In this document: positions 33,440 through 41,370 of the stretch, one piece after another | How positions within the stretch are numbered: the first letter of the stretch is position 1 | How the letters are laid out: the number at the start of each line of letters is the position of its first letter | Source of the DNA: UBA8828 sp964510855 | Lineage (GTDB): Bacteria; Verrucomicrobiota; Verrucomicrobiia; Opitutales; UBA953 | Reading direction: 5' to 3' | Length of the DNA: 64,000 nucleotides | Assembly: GCA_964510855.1 (NCBI GenBank) | Contig: CAZEDB010000001.1 | Coordinates: 74,978-138,977, forward strand | Position numbers and translations under genes: made by a program | Notes under the pieces: model-generated | Told to the model about the DNA's origin: nothing | The model's input: the letters and a program-made list of their open reading frames with translations, nothing else | Database searches by the model: none

Positions 33440-34839
33440 AATTAAAACCTACATGTCTGATCGTGGATGATGAAAAATCTACCCGTGAAGGTCTGCGCGC
33501 CGTGCTCGAAGATACCTACGAAGTTTTTGTAGCGCGTGACGCCGAAGAGGCGGAACGGATGATGCGTGATGTCCCCCCCGACGTTCTTATTACGGATTTA
33601 AAGATGGCGGGTGAAAATGGTATGACGGTGTTGGACCGTGCGCTAAAACTTTCACATCGCCCAGTTTGTGTGATGTTAACCGCTTATGGAGATATTGATA
33701 CTGCGGTAGAGGCGATGCGACGTGGGGCTTATGATTTTTTACAAAAGCCGGTAGATGTTCGTCGTCTTCAACTAGTTTTAGAGCGCGGACTTAAGGCCCG
33801 CACCACGGAAGACGAACTCGATCGGGTGCACACCCGGCTCGATAAAAAATTTGCTCTCGGCGAAGTGATTGGCTCGTCCCCTGCCCTATTGGCATCGGTC
33901 GAGTTTGTGCGCCAAGTGGCACCCTCAGGAGCGACAATTTTATTAACTGGAGAAACCGGCACCGGTAAAGAGCTCTTTGCGCAGATGATTCACCAAAATA
34001 GTCGGCGCGCCAAGGGGCCTTTTATTCCCGTTCACTGTGCCGCGATTCCAGCCAATCTACTTGAAAGCGAATTATTTGGTCATGAAAAAGGGGCTTTTAC
34101 GGGCGCCCATGAACGGCGCGCGGGTCGGTTTGAATCAGCCGACGGCGGAACGCTTTTTCTCGATGAAATCGGAGAAATCGATGCTGCGACCCAAGTTAAA
34201 CTGCTACGATTTTTAGAGTCTCGCACCATCGAGCGATTGGGCTCACACAAACCCCTGTCGCTCGACCTTCGACTGGTTTGTGCCACCAACCGCGACCTTG
34301 AGGCCATGGTTCGTGAAGGTAAGTTCCGCGAAGACCTTTACTATCGTCTGGCGGTGGTTCCCCTCCGGTTACCTCCCCTTCGCGAGCGGCAGGATGATAT
34401 TCCGCTCTTACTAACCCATTACCTTCGTCGTTTTGCCAAAGAGAATAATCTCGAGCTACCCCGGCTCACCCCTGCGGCGATATCCATTCTTTGCCATCAC
34501 CCCTGGCCGGGTAATATCCGAGAATTACGTAACGCCGCCGAGAATCTCGTGGTGCTTCACGCGGGGCGTGAAGTGACCCCTGCTGATTTAGATGCCCGTT
34601 TTCGTTCTGCGAGCCCTACCCCGCCCCGCGCCCCATCGGAGGCAACCTCTTTGGGGGGTCAGAGCGCTGTACCGGCAAGTTTAGATCGAGCCGCTAACGA
34701 AAAGCACCTGCTGAAAGAAGCGCTTGCCCGGGCGGGTGGCAATCGTACCCAAGCAGCAGAACTTATGGGCATCAGCCGCCGCACCCTTCACCGTAAACTT
34801 CTGCAGTGGCCTGAACTCGACACCGGCACCCACGGCTGA
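33436..34839 (+). CDS. NtrC-family sigma-54 response regulator
   Basis: This 467-residue protein has a receiver domain with phospho-acceptor D54 (LITDLKM), a sigma-54 AAA+ domain with Walker A GETGTGKE at 172-179 and the sigma-54-contacting GAFTGA at 219-224, and a Fis-type helix-turn-helix near 430-462 (RTQAAELMGISRRTLHRKL). No sensor kinase gene adjoins it. Its ATG overlaps hemA by four bases, an unusual setting that ties its expression to heme synthesis. Targets are unknown. Confidence 0.93.
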   Translation: MKLKPTCLIVDDEKSTREGLRAVLEDTYEVFVARDAEEAERMMRDVPPDVLITDLKMAGENGMTVLDRALKLSHRPVCVMLTAYGDIDTAVEAMRRGAYDFLQKPVDVRRLQLVLERGLKARTTEDELDRVHTRLDKKFALGEVIGSSPALLASVEFVRQVAPSGATILLTGETGTGKELFAQMIHQNSRRAKGPFIPVHCAAIPANLLESELFGHEKGAFTGAHERRAGRFESADGGTLFLDEIGEIDAATQVKLLRFLESRTIERLGSHKPLSLDLRLVCATNRDLEAMVREGKFREDLYYRLAVVPLRLPPLRERQDDIPLLLTHYLRRFAKENNLELPRLTPAAISILCHHPWPGNIRELRNAAENLVVLHAGREVTPADLDARFRSASPTPPRAPSEATSLGGQSAVPASLDRAANEKHLLKEALARAGGNRTQAAELMGISRRTLHRKLLQWPELDTGTHG

Positions 34840-34850
34840 CACGTTTTTTT

Positions 34851-35720
34851 ATGCGCTATATAGTCCTCACCCTTTCTTTTCTGAGTGCCTCGCTTTCGGC
34901 GATTAATGTCGGCGGCACTGATACTCTCACTCCCACCCTAGGTGCTGCGATTGAGCGCCACCTCGCGGCTGACGGCAAGAAGCACACCATTGCTTTTCGC
35001 GGTTCGCTCCCCGCGCTTGAGGGTATGGACGCCGGACAAGTTGATATTGCACTGATTCTTCAACCGGACGGACAAAATTTAGAGCGTACGCCAAGTGGTA
35101 AAGCCCTACGCCGGTTTCCCCTCGGTGCTGCTGCAGCTTACGTCTACGTTCACCCTTCCCTAAATTTAAAAGAAGCTAATCTCGCCACCTTGGCGGCCAT
35201 TTTTGGTGCCGGCCAAAAAGATGATTTCAAATTTTGGTCTGATGTCCCCGGCCTACGTTTTCAGGAACCTATCATGCCCTTTACTTCGAGTGATGAAACG
35301 CACCCTTCAACCACACTCTTTAATGGCATTGCTCTCTCGGGTCGACCCTATCGTGCCAATGTGCGCCTCAGGGTTCCCCTGGTAGAGGCGAAGGAAATTA
35401 TTTCAGGTAGCACCAATGCCATTATGATTTCATCTTCCCCAACACCCGAGGGGATAGGACAACTCTTACGCATTGCCGATGGCCGTGAAGGACGTTCTAA
35501 GACCGCCTACTTCCCCGACGACGCCAATATTTACAATGGTGACTATCCTTTACGCCTACCCTTGGTGCTCTGCGTGCCAGAAGATAAAGTAGCAACCCAC
35601 CGTGATTTTATTGCCTGGTTGCTCTCAGACGTGGCTGCTAGCGAGATTAGAAAGGCCCAATTTATCCCCACGCCCGTCTTGATACGCGAGCGCCTCGCGC
35701 AAAGGCTTGACACTAAATAA
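34851..35720 (+). CDS. Exported PstS-like substrate-binding protein
   Basis: The 289-residue protein has a signal peptide (about residues 1-17) and a periplasmic binding fold resembling phosphate-binding PstS (INVGGTDTLTPTLGAAIERHL, then HPSLNLKEANLATLAAIFGAG). It is shorter and more divergent than classic PstS. No pst transporter genes adjoin it, but phoB-phoR lie convergent beyond a tRNA gene, which fits a phosphate-related role. It starts 11 bases after the ntrC-like gene. Confidence 0.75.
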   Translation: MRYIVLTLSFLSASLSAINVGGTDTLTPTLGAAIERHLAADGKKHTIAFRGSLPALEGMDAGQVDIALILQPDGQNLERTPSGKALRRFPLGAAAAYVYVHPSLNLKEANLATLAAIFGAGQKDDFKFWSDVPGLRFQEPIMPFTSSDETHPSTTLFNGIALSGRPYRANVRLRVPLVEAKEIISGSTNAIMISSSPTPEGIGQLLRIADGREGRSKTAYFPDDANIYNGDYPLRLPLVLCVPEDKVATHRDFIAWLLSDVAASEIRKAQFIPTPVLIRERLAQRLDTK

Positions 35721-35747
35721 GCCTAAGGGTGAGATGGTCAGTCGTTC

Positions 35748-35820
35748 GCGGGCGTAGCTCAATTGGTAGAGTACCACCTTGCCAAGGTGGATGTTGACGG
35801 TTCGAATCCGTTCGCCCGCT
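35748..35820 (+). tRNA. tRNA-Gly (anticodon GCC)
   Basis: A complete cloverleaf: acceptor GCGGGCG with CGCCCGC, anticodon stem CCACC/GGTGG with loop TTGCCAA (anticodon GCC), and T-loop TTCGAAT. The discriminator is T35820 and CCA is not encoded. It is followed by a hairpin terminator at 35829. Confidence 0.95.
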
Positions 35821-35828
35821 CCCTTTCT

Positions 35829-35860
35829 CGGCTCCCGTCTTAGACGGGAGCCGCTTGTTT
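35829..35860 (+). terminator. Terminator after tRNA-Gly, overlapping the phoR stop
   Basis: CGGCTCCCGT (35829-35838), loop CTTAG and ACGGGAGCCG (35844-35853) form a perfect 10-bp stem, followed by CTTGTTTT. The phoR stop codon (35842-35840) lies in the loop, so the hairpin may also serve the convergent phoR transcript, though no T-run follows on that strand. Confidence 0.7.
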
Positions 35861-37087
35861 TGGGGTGGCGTCTAATTGTACCACCACCCTTAAGCCCCGG
35901 GGCCTAACCGCTTCCGCCTGTACCCACCCGCCGTGAATAAGGGCAATCTCGCGGACGATACTTAAACCTAAACCGGTACTACCCTGCCGGCGCGAACGGT
36001 CGGTCCGGTAGAGCCGATCAAAAATCCGCGTCAACTCATCTTCCGCCACCCCTTGCCCATCATCTTCAACTACCACTCTCGCCCCCTCAACTTGGATATG
36101 GATGGTTCGCGCATCACGTCCATGAACCAAAGCATTAGCGACCAGGTTTTGTACCACCCGACGGGCTTGTAAGGCATCTACCCTGCCCTCTCGATTAACG
36201 AGCTTAAGTTGTAAGGTGATACCCTGATTTTTTGCGCGCTCTTGCAAGGCATCGACGGTCTCTTCGGCCGCGCGAGCTAAAGCCCCAGAAGTAGGCTCAA
36301 CGGTTGCACCCGCTTCCAGTGAAGCGAGGGCCAGCATGCCCTCTAGCATGGTGTTAAGCCGGGCGGTAGCGGTGACAATTTTGGTAGTAAAACGTGCGCG
36401 GTCTTCGGCCGACATGTTGCCACCATCTTGCTCTAAAGTTTCTGCATAACCTTTTAAAATAGTAACAGGCGTACGTAAGTCATGGGAAAGATTAGCTAAA
36501 AACTCACGCTCGACCTCTTGCAGGCGCCGAAGTTGCGTAGAATCTTCTGCAACAATAATCACGGCGCCTGCTCCATAGGTGTCCCCTTTTGCAGGTGCTG
36601 CATAAACATTAATCCAGAGATCGGCTGCGGGCGGTCGCGATAACCGGATTTCCTGGTATTCACTCCCTGAATTTCGCACTAAACGTAAGAAATTAACTAA
36701 CTCCGCACTTCGCACCATAGGAACAATTGAATCCCCTTCCGCACCTTGTTCTATTCGGAAGAGGCGACGGGCCGCAGGGTTGGCGAGTTGAAGTCGGTCC
36801 TGACCATCTACCACTACCACAGCTTGGGTTAATAAACCGAGAAGTTCGCCGAGCTGCCGGTTGTGATTGAGTTGAGCTTCAGCTTCATTGCTGGAGCGCT
36901 GTTCAATCGCAGTAAATAAGGGCGCTAGACCAAAGGCACGTGCTAGATAGTCACGGGGAGGTGTGCCGGCATCAAAGCCTGCTAAGGTGCGCCTTGCCCA
37001 GCGTAGATAAGAGGAAAAACGCGAAGCGGAAAAAAATACTAGGGCGACGAGTGCAGCAAGAAGTGCCCAAGGAAGCCAGACGAGCAT
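35840..37087 (-). CDS. phoR: Sensor histidine kinase, PhoR type
   Basis: This 415-residue kinase has one N-terminal membrane helix (about 4-21), a PAS-like domain (about 80-185), a HisKA domain with FLANLSHDLRTPVT (phospho-histidine H202), and a HATPase domain with NLVANALVHG, DDGQGV and GSTGLGLSIV. A single helix and no large periplasmic sensor domain match PhoR. The response regulator gene phoB lies 47 bases upstream. It probably phosphorylates PhoB under low phosphate. Confidence 0.88.
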   Translation of the reverse strand: MLVWLPWALLAALVALVFFSASRFSSYLRWARRTLAGFDAGTPPRDYLARAFGLAPLFTAIEQRSSNEAEAQLNHNRQLGELLGLLTQAVVVVDGQDRLQLANPAARRLFRIEQGAEGDSIVPMVRSAELVNFLRLVRNSGSEYQEIRLSRPPAADLWINVYAAPAKGDTYGAGAVIIVAEDSTQLRRLQEVEREFLANLSHDLRTPVTILKGYAETLEQDGGNMSAEDRARFTTKIVTATARLNTMLEGMLALASLEAGATVEPTSGALARAAEETVDALQERAKNQGITLQLKLVNREGRVDALQARRVVQNLVANALVHGRDARTIHIQVEGARVVVEDDGQGVAEDELTRIFDRLYRTDRSRRQGSTGLGLSIVREIALIHGGWVQAEAVRPRGLRVVVQLDATPKQAAPV

Positions 37088-37134
37088 ACCGAATAATCTA
37101 AGTGATAAAACCGCAGGGGCGAGAGCGAAGGTGA

Positions 37135-37830
37135 TTAATCGCGAATACGATACCCTACCCCACGAACCGTTTCAATAATCTCGCCACCAGCGCCTAATTT
37201 ATCGCGCAGACGGCGCATGTGGGTATCAACCGTTCGAGTTTCAATATCAGGGGCATAATTCCAAACATCTTCAAGTAGACGCTCGCGCGTTTGCACCCTG
37301 CCCTTGCGCTCAACTAAGGTGCGTAGGAGTTTAAATTCAGTAGCCGTTAGTTCAATGGGGGCTCCGTCGATTAAAACTTCGTGCCGCTCTAAATCGACTA
37401 CAAGGTTCCCTGCCGATAGACGGGTTGCGTCCGTGGTTGAGGAGGGCTTGGTCCGGCGGATAAGTGCCTGCACACGTAAGACAACCTCTCGGGCATCAAA
37501 CGGTTTTGCCAAGTAGTCGTCTGCCCCGCCTTCCAAACCCTTAAGGCGATCCTCGGTTTCTCCTTTAGCGGTTAAAAATAAAACTGGGGTGTCGCGCAAA
37601 AGTGCATCGGCGCGAATCATTTTTAATAACTGCAGCCCATTTAAATCGGGCATCATCATATCCAGAATGATAACCTCGGGCCTAATATCTCGAGCAACGC
37701 CCAGGGCCCGTAAGGGGTCATTAATTGCCCGGACTAAAAATCCGGCCTGCTTGAGTTTGAACTCTAAAAGCTCCGTAACATCAGGCTCGTCATCGACGAT
37801 TAAAACCCGCCTTTCTTCGTGCGCAGCCAT
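37135..37830 (-). CDS. phoB: Response regulator, PhoB type
   Basis: A 231-residue OmpR/PhoB-family regulator: receiver domain with DD at 13-14 and phospho-acceptor D57 (LDMMMPDLNG), and a winged-helix domain ending in VDTHMRRLRDKLG and RGVGYRI. I chose ATG 37830 because it begins the receiver fold; the frame is open to a GTG at 37911. Upstream, two AGTGGTT repeats with a 14-base period (plus strand 37906-37912 and 37920-37926) could be a binding site, though the spacing differs from the 11-base Pho box. Confidence 0.9.
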   Translation of the reverse strand: MAAHEERRVLIVDDEPDVTELLEFKLKQAGFLVRAINDPLRALGVARDIRPEVIILDMMMPDLNGLQLLKMIRADALLRDTPVLFLTAKGETEDRLKGLEGGADDYLAKPFDAREVVLRVQALIRRTKPSSTTDATRLSAGNLVVDLERHEVLIDGAPIELTATEFKLLRTLVERKGRVQTRERLLEDVWNYAPDIETRTVDTHMRRLRDKLGAGGEIIETVRGVGYRIRD

Positions 37831-37976
37831 ATAGAGAATGTGCGACACACGGTGGTTTAATGGCGAGGTTTTTCTAAACCCGAACCATTTCCCAAATTTT
37901 ACACAAACCACTATCTATCAACCACTTGTATAATATTAACCTTAGCGTAACCTAAATGCCCCCTTAGGGTCACATC

Positions 37977-39890
37977 TTATGTTCTACGTGGAACATGAGC
38001 ACCCTCCCCTTTCGCCCTTAGCCAAATCATCAGTAAAGCGATATCAGCTGGCGTTATGCCACTTATCCGGCCTGCCTGTCCGAGGGTCGCGGGTTGAATT
38101 TCTTGGAGTTTTGCCCGAGCCTCGAGCCTTAAAGAAGGCACGGCTTGATAGTTGAAGCCAGGGGGCACAAACCAGTGCTCGAGATCTCGCAACTTAGCGG
38201 CCTGACGTTGCTCGCGCTCGAGGTAGCCCTTATACTTAACTCTATACAGAACTTCGTCTCTTATCTCCGCACCAAGGCCCAAGAAGCTTGGCGGCAGCGA
38301 AACCCCATCGATGGAAGGGGCCTTGCGAACCACATCTCCCATAAGCCCGCCAGGGATAGTCATTTTGTCGGCCATAGTCGCCCAATGATGGACATGACTG
38401 GCCTTTTCTTTAACTCGCTTAAGTCGTTCTTCGGGAATAAGTTGCATTCTCTCAGCCACATCTACTAGCCGTACATCGGCGCTCCCGTGATTAAGCAATA
38501 ATCGGTATTCGGCACGACTGGTAAACATACGATAAGGCTCCTTGGTACCCTTAGTAACCAGATCATCAATAAGAACCCCAATGTAGGACTGGTCGCGCTC
38601 TAGAACTAGGGGTGGACCGCCTAAAACCTGCGAAGCGGCGTTAGCACCCGCGACAAGGCCTTGGCCGCCAGCCTCCTCATAGCCAGAGGTACCATTAATT
38701 TGGCCCGCAAAGAACAAGCCGCCCAGTTTTTTAGATTCTAAGGTGGGGTGGAGCTGGGTAGGGGGTGCAAAGTCATATTCTACCGCATAAGCCGGACGTA
38801 ACATCACGGCATGTTCAAGGCCGGGCACTGAGCGGACCATTTCAAGCTGCACGTTAAAGGGCAGGGAGGTTGAAAGCCCGTTAATATACCACTCGTTGGT
38901 GCCACGCCCCTCCGGCTCAAGAAAGAGCTTATGGGTCTCTTTATCACTAAACTTAACAAATTTATCTTCAATAGAAGGGCAGTATCGGGGCCCAACCGAT
39001 TTAATCTCGCCCCCATAGAGTGGGGAGAGGTGGAGATTGGCCGCAACTATCTCGCCCGTCCTACCAGTGGCCTCGGTCATCCAGCAGGAAACTTGTTCAG
39101 TGCCCGGCTTCCAGCCCGCCAAGCGTTCACCGGCTTGTTCCACGTGGAACAGATCGGTTTCAGGACGGGTGTCCATGAAGGCAAACAGGGTAGGGTGGGG
39201 GTCTCCTGGCTGCTCCGAGCATTGGCTAAAATCGATAGTAGAACCAAGGATGCGCGGAGGGGTACCAGTCTTCAACCTTTCCAGCTCGATACCGTGTTGT
39301 AAAAAACTGCCCGACAACGACTTAGAAGAAAAATCACCCAATCGACCCCCCTCGTTTTTATTGGCGCCAATGTGCATTAAACCACGAAGAAACGTCCCAG
39401 TCGTTACCACCACAGATTTAGCGTAAAAATCTAAATCCAAGTTGGTCTGCACCCCCGTCACACGATCTCCCTTATTAAGCAGCCCAGTTACTTGAGCCTG
39501 GAAAATCGTTAGGTTGGGTTGAAGTTCACAAAGGTGCTTCATCCGCAGCTGATAGGCCTTCTTATCGCACTGGGTTCGGGGGGCTTGAACCGCAGGTCCT
39601 TTAGAAGAATTAAGCAGGCGGTAATGAATGCCCGTAACGTCGGCGGTTAAACCCATCGCCCCACCAAGGGCATCAATCTCGCGCACCATGTGGCCCTTGG
39701 CTTGCCCGCCAATGGCCGGGTTACAGCTCATTTGGCCGATGGTATCAAGATTGCCCGTTAACAGCAGGGTATCAGCACCCATGCGAGCTGCGGCCAAAGC
39801 AGCTTCAATACCTGCATGCCCAGCCCCGCAGACGAGAACGTCATAAGGACGGCCAGGGCCGATTCGGATTTCCTTTCGATGGCTGAGCAT
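37977..39890 (-). CDS. mnmG: tRNA uridine 5-carboxymethylaminomethyl modification enzyme
   Basis: MnmG (GidA) works with MnmE to modify U34 of several tRNAs. The FAD motif is VCGAGHAGIEA at 20-30, followed by MSCNPAIGGQAKGH. At 637 residues it is near normal size. Compared with E. coli MnmG (from memory), the stretch around residues 240-262 looks expanded, and it encodes a perfect parS site (LFHVEQ, 247-252). The last codons and the base before the stop encode a second parS-like site. mnmE lies 21 bases upstream. Confidence 0.95.
   Translation of the reverse strand: MLSHRKEIRIGPGRPYDVLVCGAGHAGIEAALAAARMGADTLLLTGNLDTIGQMSCNPAIGGQAKGHMVREIDALGGAMGLTADVTGIHYRLLNSSKGPAVQAPRTQCDKKAYQLRMKHLCELQPNLTIFQAQVTGLLNKGDRVTGVQTNLDLDFYAKSVVVTTGTFLRGLMHIGANKNEGGRLGDFSSKSLSGSFLQHGIELERLKTGTPPRILGSTIDFSQCSEQPGDPHPTLFAFMDTRPETDLFHVEQAGERLAGWKPGTEQVSCWMTEATGRTGEIVAANLHLSPLYGGEIKSVGPRYCPSIEDKFVKFSDKETHKLFLEPEGRGTNEWYINGLSTSLPFNVQLEMVRSVPGLEHAVMLRPAYAVEYDFAPPTQLHPTLESKKLGGLFFAGQINGTSGYEEAGGQGLVAGANAASQVLGGPPLVLERDQSYIGVLIDDLVTKGTKEPYRMFTSRAEYRLLLNHGSADVRLVDVAERMQLIPEERLKRVKEKASHVHHWATMADKMTIPGGLMGDVVRKAPSIDGVSLPPSFLGLGAEIRDEVLYRVKYKGYLEREQRQAAKLRDLEHWFVPPGFNYQAVPSLRLEARAKLQEIQPATLGQAGRISGITPADIALLMIWLRAKGEGAHVPRRT
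37980..37995. other. parS-like site at the mnmG 3' end
   Basis: TGTTCTACGTGGAACA matches the centromere consensus TGTTNCACGTGNAACA at all but one defined position and abuts the mnmG stop codon. It is probably a second ParB-binding site. Confidence 0.65.
39136..39151. other. parS: parS site inside mnmG
   Basis: TGTTCCACGTGGAACA is a perfect 16-base palindrome and matches the parS consensus exactly. ParB binds such sites to load SMC and segregate the origin region. A second near-match lies 1.16 kb away. Chance occurrence of both in one gene is unlikely. Confidence 0.88.
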
Positions 39891-39911
39891 AGCGGGACCC
39901 CCCGCAGAGAA

Positions 39912-41273
39912 TCACTTCCCTATGCAGAAGGAAGCAAACAGCTTGTCGAGCATACGCTCATTGTCGACCTTACCCACCACTTCGGCCAAGTCATCAAGTC
40001 CAGCCCGTACCTCGGTCGCCGCCAGTTCGGTTGCCTGAGACCCTTTTTCTAGATGTTGGGCTGCGAGTAAAAAGCGTGCGGCCGCCCGGTTCATCGCCTC
40101 GGCGTGTCGCGTTCCAACCACTAAATGATCCCCCGCAGGGGCTAAATCCGCCCGCTCTAAGAGCTGACCCAATTCTTGGCGCAAATGCGAGGCGTCCCTT
40201 CCGTCGAGTAAACAACAAGCTATCCGGGGCAGGGCGGGGAGAAAGTTTTTAAGTTCAGGATGCGCGGGTAGATCCGATTTATTGGTGACTAATGCGGCAC
40301 GACCAGCCGTAAGCCATTGCGACCATTCTTCAGTAAGGGCAGGGGGCGGGCAGGATTGGTCTACAACCCAAAGTAAAAAGTCCGCGCGCGCGGCTTGCTC
40401 GCGCGTGCGTTCCATCCCGGCTGCTTCAAGGACATCGCCGCTAGCTCGTAATCCCGCTGTATCCACCGCCGTGACTCGAATCGGGAGGCCTTGTACTTCA
40501 GCTTCTAAATAGTCGCGCGTCGTGCCCGCGACCGGGCTGACTAAAGCACGTGATGCCCCGCAAAGAGCGTTGAGCAGTGAGGATTTGCCTGCGTTGGGAG
40601 CGCCCACCACCGCGAGACGAATGCCATGGCGCAAGCTTTCTTCGTGTCGTGCGGTGGCAGCAGCGGTGGTGAGTTCACGTCCGAGTTGTAATAAAATCCC
40701 CCGTGGACCATGAGGATTTTCCGGCGGCAAATCTTCTTCAGGAAAATCAATATGTGCTTCAAGCGTGGCTAGAGCGCTTAAGGTTCGGTCGGACCATGCT
40801 GCTACCGCGCGGCCTAATTCTCCTGCTAAAAGACGGCGTGCTGACTCAAGTGACCTTTCGGATTCTGCATGAACCAAGTTTGCGATAGCTTCCGCCTGAG
40901 TGAGATCGATTTTACCGTTTAAAAAAGCCCGGCGGGTAAATTCTCCCGGTTCAGCCATGCGCGCGCCGCGCGTGAGGCAATCGGTTACTAGCGCGCGAAC
41001 CAAACGCGGATTACCATGGCAGGCGATTTCAACGCTAGTATTTCCCGTAGCTGATGCACCCGCCGCATAAAATGTTACTACCACTTGGTCCAAGGCTTGG
41101 CCTTGAGGGTTATGCCAAATACCTAAGGTAGCGCGGCGCGGCACCAAAGGGGTTGATCGTCCTAAGGCTGCCACGGTTAAGGTGAGAGCCTCAGCCCCAT
41201 CTAGCCGAAGCATGGCGAGTGCCGAAACCCCCTCTGGGGTTGCAGGTGCGACAATCGTGTCCGGCAGTGTCAT
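39912..41273 (-). CDS. mnmE: tRNA modification GTPase
   Basis: MnmE (TrmE) partners MnmG in tRNA wobble-uridine modification. The 453-residue protein has the N-terminal folate-binding domain, a G domain with GAPNAGKSS (G1), SPVAGTTRDYLEAEV (G2), DTAGLR (G3) and TNKSD (G4), and the invariant C-terminal CIGK. Length is normal. It heads an mnmE-mnmG pair and is divergent from lysA. Confidence 0.96.
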   Translation of the reverse strand: MTLPDTIVAPATPEGVSALAMLRLDGAEALTLTVAALGRSTPLVPRRATLGIWHNPQGQALDQVVVTFYAAGASATGNTSVEIACHGNPRLVRALVTDCLTRGARMAEPGEFTRRAFLNGKIDLTQAEAIANLVHAESERSLESARRLLAGELGRAVAAWSDRTLSALATLEAHIDFPEEDLPPENPHGPRGILLQLGRELTTAAATARHEESLRHGIRLAVVGAPNAGKSSLLNALCGASRALVSPVAGTTRDYLEAEVQGLPIRVTAVDTAGLRASGDVLEAAGMERTREQAARADFLLWVVDQSCPPPALTEEWSQWLTAGRAALVTNKSDLPAHPELKNFLPALPRIACCLLDGRDASHLRQELGQLLERADLAPAGDHLVVGTRHAEAMNRAAARFLLAAQHLEKGSQATELAATEVRAGLDDLAEVVGKVDNERMLDKLFASFCIGK

Positions 41274-41370
41274 AAGTTAAAGAGAGTGAGGCTCCCGACC
41301 CGAATCCGCAAGTCACAGACGGAAAAAGGCTGGAAGCCCCACCCACCTCAACGCATCGTTAAAAATTACC

